Assembly (NCBI GenBank): GCA_025451675.1 | Contig: JANWJZ010000021.1 | Location: forward strand, 1 to 64,000 | Length of the DNA stretch: 64,000 nucleotides | Source: Halanaerobiales bacterium | Lineage (GTDB): Bacteria; Bacillota; Halanaerobiia; Halanaerobiales; DTU029 | Direction: 5' to 3' | Shown here: positions 38,154-47,237 of the stretch, one piece after another | How the letters are laid out: each line of letters opens with the position of its first letter | Position numbering within the stretch: position 1 is the stretch's first letter | Notes under the pieces: model-generated | Seen by the model: the letters and a program-made list of their open reading frames with translations, nothing else | What the model was told of the DNA's origin: nothing | Databases searched by the model: none | Made by a program: the position numbers and the translations under genes

Positions 38154-39431
38154 GTGCTGGATAGGGCAAGGTATCTATTGAAGAAATATTATGGTTATAC
38201 AGGTTTCCGTGCCGGGCAGGAGTGGATTATTGAGAATATCCTGGAGAAAAGGGATGTACTGGCGATAATGCCGACAGGTTCGGGTAAATCCATCTGTTAT
38301 CAGCTTCCTGCCCTTATCTTTCCGGGGATCAGTATTGTGATTTCTCCCCTGATTTCCCTGATGAAGGACCAGGTGGATATATTGAAGGAGAATGGCATAC
38401 CGGCAACCTTTCTGAATAGTTCCCTGAAAGCAACTGAGGCAAAGAGAAGGTTGGAAAAACTGGAGAGGGGAGAATATAAGCTTCTTTATATAGCACCGGA
38501 AAGGCTGAAAACACCTGGCTTTAACGGAATTTTCGGGCGGCTGGAATTATCCATGATTACCGTTGATGAGGCCCACTGTATTTCGGAGTGGGGCCATGAT
38601 TTCCGCCCGGCCTATTTATACATTGGAGACCTGGTTCAAAAACTGGAAAAAAGACCGGTACTCACAGCCTTTACAGCAACAGCAACGCCAGAGGTAAGGG
38701 AGGATATTATAAAGCAATTGAAATTGCAAAATCCCCGTATCTATCTGGGGGGATTTGACCGGAGAAACCTGTCCTTTATAGTCAAAAGGGGGTTAAACAA
38801 GGATAGGTTCCTGCTGGATTATCTGGAGAGGCAGCCTGGTGTTTCCGGGATTATCTATACTGCAACCCGCCAGGAGACAGACCGGGTCTATAGATTTTTG
38901 TCTGCCCGGGGGTATTCTGTGGGAAGATATCATGCCGGTTTATCAGCTAGAGAGAGGAGTTTTACACAGAATGCCTTCCTGGCTGATACCCTTAAAATCA
39001 TTGTTGCCACAAATGCCTTTGGTATGGGGATAGATAAGCCTGATGTCAGGTATGTGATTCACTATAATATGCCCGGGAGTATCGAGGCCTATTACCAGGA
39101 GGCTGGACGGGCCGGCCGGGATGGAAAAGAGGCTGAATGTATCCTTCTTTATTCACCGGAGGATAGGGGGATACAGGAGTTCCTCATAGAAGAAAGCAGT
39201 GAAAATATAGAGAGAAAGAGGCAGCGGCTGAAACAGCTTAAATCAATGTTAGATTATTGTTTTACAGATAAGTGTTTAAGGGCTTTTATCCTTTGCTATT
39301 TTGGAGAAGAAAGCATTTCCCCTGCCTGTGGCAACTGTAGTAATTGCTTTTCTACTTATGAGCTAAAGGATTTGACTGGCAGTCTCCGTCTTTTCTTTTC
39401 AAGAATAAGCAATCCAGGAAAAAGAAGATAA
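38154..39431 (+). CDS. recQ: RecQ-family ATP-dependent DNA helicase, short form
   Basis: IMPTGSGKSICYQLP, DEAHCISEWGHDFRP, QEAGRAGRDG, zinc Cys cluster CGNCSNC; no RQC/HRDC extension. Confidence 0.85.
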   Translation: MLDRARYLLKKYYGYTGFRAGQEWIIENILEKRDVLAIMPTGSGKSICYQLPALIFPGISIVISPLISLMKDQVDILKENGIPATFLNSSLKATEAKRRLEKLERGEYKLLYIAPERLKTPGFNGIFGRLELSMITVDEAHCISEWGHDFRPAYLYIGDLVQKLEKRPVLTAFTATATPEVREDIIKQLKLQNPRIYLGGFDRRNLSFIVKRGLNKDRFLLDYLERQPGVSGIIYTATRQETDRVYRFLSARGYSVGRYHAGLSARERSFTQNAFLADTLKIIVATNAFGMGIDKPDVRYVIHYNMPGSIEAYYQEAGRAGRDGKEAECILLYSPEDRGIQEFLIEESSENIERKRQRLKQLKSMLDYCFTDKCLRAFILCYFGEESISPACGNCSNCFSTYELKDLTGSLRLFFSRISNPGKRR

Positions 39432-39500
39432 GCAATTTAAAAAAAACAGGATTTTCCGGTTAAATGAAGAATTATATATAAAAATATATAAAGATAGAAG

Positions 39501-40343
39501 GTGAGCGGGTTGAAGGGGAGTAGGACTTTTCTTTCACTTTTATCATTATTATTTTTGCTTTTGTTAAGCAGCCTGGTTATGGGGGCAACAACCGTTGCAG
39601 TAGTGGATTTTACCAATAATACTGGCTATTATATTGGAAATATTGAAGAAGCCGCTGCTGATTATCTAATTAGTTATATTAATGCCAGGGATGATTTCCA
39701 GGTAGTGGAAAGGGCTAAATTAAGGAGTATCATTACTGAACATGGCTTTAACACATCCGGCCTGGTAGACCAGACCGAATCTGCCATAGAGCTGGGCAAG
39801 TTACTGGGAGCAGAATATATACTAACCGGCTCCCTGATGAATCTGGATATAGAGGAAAAGAGCTTCAGCGGTTATGGAATAACCAGCAAGAATGTCACTT
39901 TGACCCTTGAGTGTAACATAAAATTGATTGACATAAATACCGGGGCCATACTGCTCAGTGATATTTACAGCAGTTCTAATACATATCAGAACCATAGTGC
40001 CTCTACCATAAAAGTGGATTTGAGAGGAAAGACCAGGGAACTGATGAGGAATATTGCTGTGAAGTTTGCCCGGGATCTGGAATCCCTGGAAAAGGAAAAA
40101 AGGGATAAGGAAGAGGTTACTGTAGAATTCCTATCTACTCCTACCGGAGCAAGTGTAGAGATAGATGGAATCTATTATGGCAGCACACCGGTCAAAATAC
40201 CGGTCAACAGGGGAGTACATAGGGTAGTTATCAGCATGGGTGGTTATGAGACCTGGGACAAGATGGTGAACTTCTATGAGGGCCTTGTAGTCAATGTAAA
40301 TTTAGGCTTAAAGGAGGAGAAAGTAGAAAATGAAGATAAGTAA
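39501..40343 (+). CDS. CsgG-like protein with C-terminal PEGA-like domain
   Basis: TTVAVVDFTNNTG...FQVVERAKLRSIITEHGFNTSGLVD; VEFLSTPTGASVEIDGIYYGSTPVKIPVNRGVH. Confidence 0.7.
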   Translation: MSGLKGSRTFLSLLSLLFLLLLSSLVMGATTVAVVDFTNNTGYYIGNIEEAAADYLISYINARDDFQVVERAKLRSIITEHGFNTSGLVDQTESAIELGKLLGAEYILTGSLMNLDIEEKSFSGYGITSKNVTLTLECNIKLIDINTGAILLSDIYSSSNTYQNHSASTIKVDLRGKTRELMRNIAVKFARDLESLEKEKRDKEEVTVEFLSTPTGASVEIDGIYYGSTPVKIPVNRGVHRVVISMGGYETWDKMVNFYEGLVVNVNLGLKEEKVENEDK

Positions 40344-41226
40344 TTCCAGAGTTTTTATACTGACTTTAGTGTTTTTTGCAGTAATTTTTTCAGTAATGGT
40401 TCTGGCAGATGATCCTCTTGTGGCAGTCCTTCCCTTTCAGGAAGGGGATTTTCATTGGAAGGGCTTTAGATCAAATGAAATATTGAATGGTATTACTCAA
40501 CAGGTAACTGATAAACTGGTGAAAAAAGATAATATCAGAGTAATTGAAAGAAACAGGATTGCAGAGATAATAAAGGAACAGGATTTTGGCCAGAGTGGAC
40601 GGATTGATCCGGCCACAGCAGCAGAGATTGGCAGAATACTCGGTGTAGATTACCTGATCATGGGTACTGTAACCCATATGGATGTGAAAGAAGAGGGTGG
40701 AATAAGGATCGGGCCCCTGAGTATTACTGGCCTGAAAGCCACCATTGTATTGAGTGGCAGGATTGTGGATAGTACTACAGGAGAAATAGTTGATTCCATC
40801 CGCGGTGAGGCAGACGTCACTGATGCTTCCATCAGCCTGTCCCAGCTAAAAGAGATCTCCTTTGGCACAAAGGCTTTTGCCGATTCAGCACTGGGCAAAT
40901 GTATTGAACAGGCTACTACAAATTTTGTGGATAATATAAATCCCGGCAGGCTGAAACCTGAAGAAAAGGACCGCAAAGAAGGCCTTGTCCTGAAAATACT
41001 CGGTGATAAATTGATTATCAATATTGGTGCCAATAAGGGTTTACAGAGGAACCAGATTGGTGAATTAATCCGCCTGATCGAGATTGAAGGCCTCAGTGAA
41101 CCAGTAAGGATGCCCATTGGTAGAGTGAAAATCTTCAGTGTAGATAAAGAGGCTGCCATCCTGGAGGTTGTGGAGCTCTATGATCGCAGTCAGCTTCCAC
41201 AGGAGAAGGATGTTGTAGCATTCTAA
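40330..41226 (+). CDS. CsgG-like protein with FlgT-like C-terminal domain
   Basis: VAVLPFQEGDFHWKG...IRVIERNRIAEIIKEQDFGQSGRID; overlaps preceding paralogue. Confidence 0.7.
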   Translation: MKISNSRVFILTLVFFAVIFSVMVLADDPLVAVLPFQEGDFHWKGFRSNEILNGITQQVTDKLVKKDNIRVIERNRIAEIIKEQDFGQSGRIDPATAAEIGRILGVDYLIMGTVTHMDVKEEGGIRIGPLSITGLKATIVLSGRIVDSTTGEIVDSIRGEADVTDASISLSQLKEISFGTKAFADSALGKCIEQATTNFVDNINPGRLKPEEKDRKEGLVLKILGDKLIINIGANKGLQRNQIGELIRLIEIEGLSEPVRMPIGRVKIFSVDKEAAILEVVELYDRSQLPQEKDVVAF

Positions 41227-41272
41227 AAGTTTTTTGGGAATAAATTTTCATGTAAAAAATTTTTCGTTTAAC

Positions 41273-41301
41273 TTGACACCAGGGATTGATAATGCTATAA
41301 T
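41273..41301 (+). promoter_or_regulatory. sigma-70-type promoter for the tRNA genes
   Basis: TTGACA-17 nt-TATAAT exact consensus. Confidence 0.9.
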
Positions 41302-41331
41302 ACATATTGTCACAGTGTTCCACTGTGATTC

Positions 41332-41421
41332 GCCGGGGTGGCGGAATAGGCAGACGCATCGGACTTAAAATCCGGTGGGTATTCAATACCCGTGCCGGTT
41401 CGAGCCCGGCTCCCGGCACCA
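41332..41421 (+). tRNA. tRNA-Leu(TAA), CCA encoded
   Basis: GCCGGGG/TCCCGGC acceptor stem, CTTAAAA anticodon loop, long variable arm, GGTTCGAGCCC T arm, CCA. Confidence 0.95.
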
Positions 41422-41444
41422 GATTTAATAGTTTTATTTAATGT

Positions 41445-41521
41445 GTGGGTATAGCTCAGTCGGCTAGAGCGCTACGTTGACATCGTAGAGGCCAGCGGTT
41501 CGAGTCCGTTTACCCACACCA
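41445..41521 (+). tRNA. tRNA-Val(GAC), CCA encoded
   Basis: GTGGGTA/TACCCAC acceptor stem, CTACG-TTGACAT-CGTAG anticodon arm, GGTTCGAGTCC T arm, CCA. Confidence 0.95.
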
Positions 41522-41531
41522 TTTTTTTTAT

Positions 41532-41554
41532 AGGACCTTACAGGTCCTTTTTTT
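41532..41554 (+). terminator. rho-independent terminator of the tRNA operon
   Basis: AGGACCT-tac-AGGTCCTTTTTTT. Confidence 0.85.
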
Positions 41555-41625
41555 CTTGCCAGATATCGTAAGCTTCATATCTGTATACAAAAATAAATTC
41601 TTTCATATAATAATTGTAACAGGGA

Positions 41626-42474
41626 GTGATGAATATGGGGATTATAATCTCTACTCTGGATTTTCCAGAAGAGATTAAGAATAGATTGATGGATCAGCAT
41701 AATGCTGGTCTTATTTTTGACGAATTAAGCGGTAAGGATTTTACAGCCTTTAAAATAGATTTTATACAGAAGAAACAGGAGTCATTGGAGGAACTGGCCG
41801 ATATTATCGCCGATATTGTCATTGAATATTTGAAGAAAAAATTTGTAAACAATATAATCAGAAATAGGTATCAGGAATTTACCCTGGCGGAACAAAATAT
41901 TATCCAGGAGATGACTATAGATTATTTAGATAAATTACTGGAGAAAAATAATGGCCAGGGGTATATCCTGAGCAAAGAGGAGATAATAAAAAAGATCTTA
42001 AATTATTTTCGCCAGAGTGAAAATCTGAATCTGGAGGGTTTTGTCCGTTTCCGTTTAAAGGATATCATTAATGAACTGGAAATGGCTATAGAGATGTCGG
42101 TGGATGATTTTATCATCCAGAAGGAATATAATGAATTTATCGATCTTTTGAGATATTTTGTAGAACTCCAGGAACCCAGGATAGATCTGGTCAATGTAAT
42201 CAGGAAAAAGAATGGTTCATTTCAGATTCTGGATGAGAGGAAACAGGTGATTATCAGTGAATATCTGGAGGGTTATCTGGCCGAAATCTTTAAGGATGAA
42301 GTTGAATATGAGGATTTACTGGTCAGTGCCTTGATTAACCTGGCGCCCCGGAAGATTTTATTGCATTTTCAAAATGAAGAAGCTGTAGAGACAGTCAGGA
42401 AAATATTTGGCCGGAAGGTGGAGGTTTGTAGCGGCTGTTCTTATTGTAAAAAGGGGGAAGGTAGAGAAAAATAA
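41626..42474 (+). CDS. ytxC: YtxC-like sporulation-associated protein
   Basis: Length, C-terminal CSGCSYCKKG and position immediately upstream of thrS match YtxC; ATG at 41635 has the better RBS spacing. Confidence 0.7.
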   Translation: MMNMGIIISTLDFPEEIKNRLMDQHNAGLIFDELSGKDFTAFKIDFIQKKQESLEELADIIADIVIEYLKKKFVNNIIRNRYQEFTLAEQNIIQEMTIDYLDKLLEKNNGQGYILSKEEIIKKILNYFRQSENLNLEGFVRFRLKDIINELEMAIEMSVDDFIIQKEYNEFIDLLRYFVELQEPRIDLVNVIRKKNGSFQILDERKQVIISEYLEGYLAEIFKDEVEYEDLLVSALINLAPRKILLHFQNEEAVETVRKIFGRKVEVCSGCSYCKKGEGREK

Positions 42475-42497
42475 TCCTCTAACTGTTTTAATAATAC

Positions 42498-42526
42498 TTG
42501 ACAATTAATAACACTAATATTATAAT
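42498..42526 (+). promoter_or_regulatory. sigma-70-type promoter upstream of the thrS T-box
   Basis: TTGACA-17 nt-TATAAT. Confidence 0.85.
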
Positions 42527-42544
42527 GAAGTAAATTTATATTTT

Positions 42545-42825
42545 GCATTGAGAATAGCAATGACGGGGAGAGTAGAATATAAGTTTTTACTACAGAGAGG
42601 GATGTCACCGGCTGAAAGCATCCTGTAAAAGTTATATTTGAAGACCACCCCCGAGCTGATAGGATGAAAGTCCCCTGGGTGATGAGTATTCCTTTCCGGG
42701 TTAAACCGTTATCTGTAATGAGTGGGTAAATTAGATTTCCTATTATGGGAGATTTGATTTGCTCATTAGAGTGGAACCGCGGAACCTTATTCGCCTCTAA
42801 GATGGTGAATAGGGTTTTTTTATTG
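42545..42825 (+). promoter_or_regulatory. T-box leader (tRNA-Thr-responsive) of thrS
   Basis: AGAGTGGAACCGCGG T-box core, GGGGAGAGTAG stem I base, specifier ACC at 42644-42646, terminator ending in GTTTTTTT. Confidence 0.9.
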
Positions 42826-42865
42826 CCTAAAAAAATGTTAATAAAAAATAAGGAGGTTGAGACTT

Positions 42866-44788
42866 ATGGCTAAAGTGCAGATTACTTTACCGGATGGTTC
42901 AGTAAAGGAATATGATGCCGGAATCACTATTGGGGAAGTGGCTTATAGTATCGGTACTGGACTGGGAAAAGCTGCCGTAGCAGGAAAAATAAATGGAAAA
43001 CCGGTGGATTTGAATACAACTATCAATGAAGATGTAGAGTTATCCATTATTACCCTTGACTCCAAAGAGGGCCTGGAAATATATCGGCATACTGCTGCCC
43101 ATATAATGGCCCAGGCAGTAAAGAGGATCTACGGTGATGTAAAACTGGCCATTGGGCCTGCTATAGAGGATGGTTTCTATTATGACTTTGATCTGGAAGA
43201 GAGGTTATCCCAGGAGGATTTTGACCGGATTGAGGAAGAGATGCGGAAAATAATCAAGGAAGACCTGCCCATTACCAGGAAGGTTCTGGACAAGGAAGAG
43301 GCCCTCAGATTGATGAAGGAAAAGGGTGAAGGATATAAGGTAGAACTGATTCAAGAAATGGAAGATGAAGAAATTTCATTTTATGAGCAGGGTGAATTTA
43401 TCGATCTCTGCCGTGGTCCGCATCTTCCTTCCACCGGTAGGGTCAAAGCCTTTAAATTATTGAATGTAGCCGGTGCCTACTGGCGGGGCGATGAGAAGAA
43501 TAAGATGCTGCAGCGGATTTATGCCACTGCCTTTGCCAAACAATCGGAATTGGAGCAATACCTGGAGAGGCTGGAAGAGGCCAAAAAGAGGGATCACCGT
43601 AAACTGGGTAAAGAACTGGATCTGTTCAGTTTCCATGATGAGGGAAGAGGCTTCCCCTTTATCCATCCAAAAGGAATGGTCCTGCGGAATGAACTGATAG
43701 ATTTCTGGAAGAAAGAACACCGGAAAGCAGGTTATGAGGAAGTGATGACTCCGATTATCCTGAACCAATCTCTCTGGAAGCAATCAGGGCACTGGGATCA
43801 TTACCAGGAAAACATGTATTTTACCGAGATAGATGATGAACTCCACTCCATTAAGCCCATGAATTGTCCTGGAGGTATTTTAATCTATAAGAGCAAGATG
43901 CGGAGTTACAGGGATTTACCCATCAGGATGGCAGAACTGGGAGTGGTCCACCGCCACGAGAAATCCGGTACCCTGCACGGCCTGATGAGGGTAAGGAATT
44001 TTACCCAGGATGATGCCCATATTTTCTGCCTGCCCTCCCAGATTGTTGATGAGTTAACCGGCGTAATAAAACTGGTCGATACCATCTATAGTGCCTTTGG
44101 TTTTAATTACAAGGTAGAGCTGAGTACCAGGCCGGAGAATTCCATGGGCTCAGAGGAGATGTGGGAACTTGCTACCGAAGCCCTTAAGGAAGCTATTGAG
44201 AAAAATGGCCTGCCTTACGAAATTAATGAAGGTGATGGTGCCTTCTATGGACCCAAGATTGATTTCCATCTGGAGGATTCTCTGGGCAGGACCTGGCAGT
44301 GTGGTACTATCCAGTTGGATTTCCAGATGCCGGAAAGATTTGATCTGAACTATATCGGCGAGGATGGCAAGGAACACCGTCCAGTTATGATTCACCGGGC
44401 TATCTATGGCAGCCTGGAGAGGTTCATGGGTATCCTCATTGAACATTTTGGCGGAGCCTTCCCTGTCTGGCTGGCACCGGTACAGGTGAAGATCCTACCG
44501 GTTTCCGATGATCAGCTGGCCTATGCTGAACAGCTGCGGGCAGAACTGGAAAAAGAGGAAATCCGGGTGGATGTAGATGCAGCCAACGAGAAATTGGGCT
44601 ATAAAATCCGCCAGGCCCAACTGGAGAAGGTGCCCTATATGCTGGTAGTCGGTAAGAATGAAGCTGAGAATAAAACTGTGGCAGTCCGGGACAGGAAAGA
44701 AGGGGATCTGGGTGCCATGAGTATAGATGAATTCAGGAATAAGGTACTGGCGGAAATCAGGGAGAAAACAAACAGGAAAAGCATATAA
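42866..44788 (+). CDS. thrS: threonyl-tRNA synthetase
   Basis: TGS domain, HTAAHIMAQAV, MNCPGGILIYKS, HRHEKSGTLHGLMRVR; AAGGAGG RBS before ATG 42866. Confidence 0.98.
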   Translation: MAKVQITLPDGSVKEYDAGITIGEVAYSIGTGLGKAAVAGKINGKPVDLNTTINEDVELSIITLDSKEGLEIYRHTAAHIMAQAVKRIYGDVKLAIGPAIEDGFYYDFDLEERLSQEDFDRIEEEMRKIIKEDLPITRKVLDKEEALRLMKEKGEGYKVELIQEMEDEEISFYEQGEFIDLCRGPHLPSTGRVKAFKLLNVAGAYWRGDEKNKMLQRIYATAFAKQSELEQYLERLEEAKKRDHRKLGKELDLFSFHDEGRGFPFIHPKGMVLRNELIDFWKKEHRKAGYEEVMTPIILNQSLWKQSGHWDHYQENMYFTEIDDELHSIKPMNCPGGILIYKSKMRSYRDLPIRMAELGVVHRHEKSGTLHGLMRVRNFTQDDAHIFCLPSQIVDELTGVIKLVDTIYSAFGFNYKVELSTRPENSMGSEEMWELATEALKEAIEKNGLPYEINEGDGAFYGPKIDFHLEDSLGRTWQCGTIQLDFQMPERFDLNYIGEDGKEHRPVMIHRAIYGSLERFMGILIEHFGGAFPVWLAPVQVKILPVSDDQLAYAEQLRAELEKEEIRVDVDAANEKLGYKIRQAQLEKVPYMLVVGKNEAENKTVAVRDRKEGDLGAMSIDEFRNKVLAEIREKTNRKSI

Positions 44789-44797
44789 GAAAAAATG

Positions 44798-44827
44798 TTG
44801 ACAGATGGGTAACTAATGTGTTATACT
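44798..44827 (+). promoter_or_regulatory. promoter of infC-rpmI-rplT
   Basis: TTGACA then TATACT with ~18 nt spacing. Confidence 0.7.
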
Positions 44828-44834
44828 ATATCCG

Positions 44835-44980
44835 TTGTAAAATAAAGTAGAAACGACCCGTTTCTCACCAGCAGCCGGAGAGGCTAACTGGTCAATATTT
44901 TATCATACCTGTACTGGGTTGCCAGTACCGGCTGATAGAATATTCTGGCGGGTGGTTTCTATTCACCCGCCTTTTTTGAT
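44835..44980 (+). promoter_or_regulatory. L20-type ribosomal protein leader with terminator
   Basis: Long-range stem AATATTTTATCA/TGATAGAATATT enclosing GTACTGG-gttg-CCAGTAC; terminator GGCGGGTG...CACCCGCCTTTTTT (44947-44977), upstream of infC. Confidence 0.75.
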
Positions 44981-45041
44981 ACTTCTACTGTGGGTGACCT
45001 GTTCAGTAATCTTTCTAAATAATTTAGGAGGTGTATATACT

Positions 45042-45560
45042 ATCAATAAAGATTTAAGGATTAATGATCAAATTAGAGCTAAAGAGGTGCGGTTGATCTC
45101 TGATGATGGAGAACAACTGGGCATTGTTTCCCTTGAGGACGCTCTAAAAATATCTGAAGAAAAGGGGCTGGATCTTGTCGAGGTAGCTCCACAGGCCAAT
45201 CCACCAGTATGTAGAATCATGGATTATGGGAAGTATAAGTATGAGAAGGCCAAAAAAGCTAAAATGGCCCGGAAGAAGCAGAATGTAATGAATATAAAAG
45301 AAGTTCAAATGGGAGTTAAGATTGATGAACATGATTTTAACGTCAAATTAAAAATGGCCAGGAAATTTTTGACCAATAACGACAAGGTTAAAATCAGAGT
45401 CAAATTTAGAGGCCGGGAGATGATGCATCAGGAACTGGGCTATGAACTGATGAATAGATTGATTGAAGGTACCAGTGACCTGGGGAAGGTAGAGAGCAAA
45501 GCCCGTATGGAAGGACGTAATATGTTCATGGTTCTGGCTCCGAAGACAGAAGATAAATAA
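45042..45560 (+). CDS. infC: translation initiation factor IF-3, probable ATC start
   Basis: INKDLRINDQIRAKEVRLISDDGEQLGIVS; AGGAGG at 45026-45031; no ATG/GTG/TTG in frame near the conserved N-terminus. Confidence 0.9.
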   Translation: MNKDLRINDQIRAKEVRLISDDGEQLGIVSLEDALKISEEKGLDLVEVAPQANPPVCRIMDYGKYKYEKAKKAKMARKKQNVMNIKEVQMGVKIDEHDFNVKLKMARKFLTNNDKVKIRVKFRGREMMHQELGYELMNRLIEGTSDLGKVESKARMEGRNMFMVLAPKTEDK

Positions 45561-45585
45561 CCATTAATAAGGAGGTTTTATCCAT

Positions 45586-45783
45586 ATGCCTAAGATCAAG
45601 ACACATAAGGGTATATTAAAGAGAGTCAAGAAAACCGGTACAGGTAAAGTGAAAAGGACCAAGGCTTTTCGTAATCATATTTTAACCAAGAAATCTGCCA
45701 AGAGAAAGAGAGGCCTGCGTCAACCAGCTTTTGTACATGAGTCAATGGAGAAAAAATACAGCAGGTTACTCCCGTATAATTAG
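45586..45783 (+). CDS. rpmI: 50S ribosomal protein L35
   Basis: [24 protein letters not shown]. Confidence 0.97.
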   Translation: MPKIKTHKGILKRVKKTGTGKVKRTKAFRNHILTKKSAKRKRGLRQPAFVHESMEKKYSRLLPYN

Positions 45784-45832
45784 GTTTTATTAAGTAAAAT
45801 AATAATTATAAGTTTGGAAAGGAGAATTTCAT

Positions 45833-46192
45833 ATGCCACGTGTAAAGAGAGGATTCACGGCACGTAGAAGAAGAAAAAAGATTTTAAAGATGGCCAAGGG
45901 TTATTATGGTGCCAAGAGTAAATTGTTTAGACCAGCAAATCAAGCAGTTATGAAATCACTGCATTATGCCTATAGAGATCGCCGTACAAGGAAGCGGGAT
46001 TTCAGGAAATTATGGATTACCAGGATAAATGCTGCTGCCAGAAAGGACGGTTTATCTTACAGCCGCTTTATTAATGGCCTGAAACTGGCCAATATTGAAA
46101 TAGACCGTAAGATGCTGGCAGACCTGGCTGTTAGAGATGAAAACAGCTTCAGCGAACTGGTAAATATTGCAAAAAGGGCTTTGAATGGCTAA
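45833..46192 (+). CDS. rplT: 50S ribosomal protein L20
   Basis: [30 protein letters not shown]. Confidence 0.98.
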   Translation: MPRVKRGFTARRRRKKILKMAKGYYGAKSKLFRPANQAVMKSLHYAYRDRRTRKRDFRKLWITRINAAARKDGLSYSRFINGLKLANIEIDRKMLADLAVRDENSFSELVNIAKRALNG

Positions 46193-46220
46193 TCTGGACT
46201 TGCAAAGCCGGGTCAATGAA

Positions 46221-46240
46221 CCCCGGGATTAATCCCGGGG
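46221..46240 (+). terminator. 20-nt perfect palindrome, possible terminator after rplT
   Basis: CCCCGGGATTAATCCCGGGG followed by ATTTTAATT. Confidence 0.4.
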
Positions 46241-46284
46241 ATTTTAATTATACTGAAAATTTTACGGAAAAAGGGCTGATCCTT

Positions 46285-47091
46285 TTGCGGGAAATTATCA
46301 ATAGCGAACAGAATCCAAAGGTAAAATTCCTGAAAAAACTATACAGGAGAAAAAGTAGGCGGCAAATGGGCCTCTTCGTCCTGGAGGGTTACCGGATTGT
46401 TGAGGAAGCCTTAAAGAGTGATGTTATTTTTGACAGTATTTACATGACTCCTGAATTTTATGAAAGTAAAGAGGGAGAATGGATACATACTGAATTTGAA
46501 AAACGTTTTGATAGTGGACCGATATTTTTAATCAGGGAAAGTATTTTAAACAGTATTGCTGATACCCGGACCCCTCAGGGGATAATCGGAGTGGTCCAGG
46601 AAAGGAAATATGAACTGGCTGATGTTTTTGCTGGTAAAGATTTTCTCCTGCTGCTGGACCGGATCCAGGATCCGGGTAATATGGGGACGATTATCAGGAC
46701 GGCAGTTGCCGCCGGGGTGGATGGTATTATCATCCTGAGAGGTAGTGTTGATATCTATAACCTTAAGGTATTGAGGTCGACCATGGGGGCTGTTTTTAAA
46801 ATCCCCCTGATTCAGGAAGTGGAACTGGAGGATTTTTTAAGACTGTATAAAAAAAGTGAATATAAATTGATCAGCACTGACCTTTCGGCAGAAAAGTATT
46901 ATTATCAATTGGAATACAGGGAACCGCTCATACTGGCCATCGGTAATGAGGCCAACGGCCTGGAGGAAGAGATCCTGAAAAACTCTGACTACCGGATTAA
47001 GATACCCCTGCTGGGTGATATAGAGTCCTTAAATGCGGCCATTGCAACAGGGATCATCCTTTACAGGATAGTGGAGAAAAGGCTTCAGTAA
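46285..47091 (+). CDS. TrmH/SpoU-family RNA methyltransferase
   Basis: EIINSEQNPKVKFLKKLYRRKSRRQMGLFVLEG; LDRIQDPGNMGTIIRTA; LAIGNEANGLEEEIL; TTG start at 46285 proposed instead of ATG 46216. Confidence 0.85.
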   Translation: MREIINSEQNPKVKFLKKLYRRKSRRQMGLFVLEGYRIVEEALKSDVIFDSIYMTPEFYESKEGEWIHTEFEKRFDSGPIFLIRESILNSIADTRTPQGIIGVVQERKYELADVFAGKDFLLLLDRIQDPGNMGTIIRTAVAAGVDGIIILRGSVDIYNLKVLRSTMGAVFKIPLIQEVELEDFLRLYKKSEYKLISTDLSAEKYYYQLEYREPLILAIGNEANGLEEEILKNSDYRIKIPLLGDIESLNAAIATGIILYRIVEKRLQ

Positions 47092-47136
47092 CTCAACAAA
47101 ATATTCAGAAATTTTCCTTCATTTGCTTTAAAATCC

Positions 47137-47165
47137 TTGTCAAGACAGTATTGCTGTGTTATAAT
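47137..47165 (+). promoter_or_regulatory. sigma-70-type promoter of the pheS leader
   Basis: TTGTCA-17 nt-TATAAT. Confidence 0.75.
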
Positions 47166-47237
47166 ATCAATAACGCTATAAGGAATCCTTCATAAGCCTA
47201 TAAGAGAAATTCTACCCTGGGAAGGATGTGATCCTGG

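Noticed and set aside
44919-45041. N-terminal 41-residue extension of IF-3 in the ORF track
   Set aside because: Overlaps the leader hairpin and terminator; conserved IF-3 sequence begins at the ATC codon after the SD
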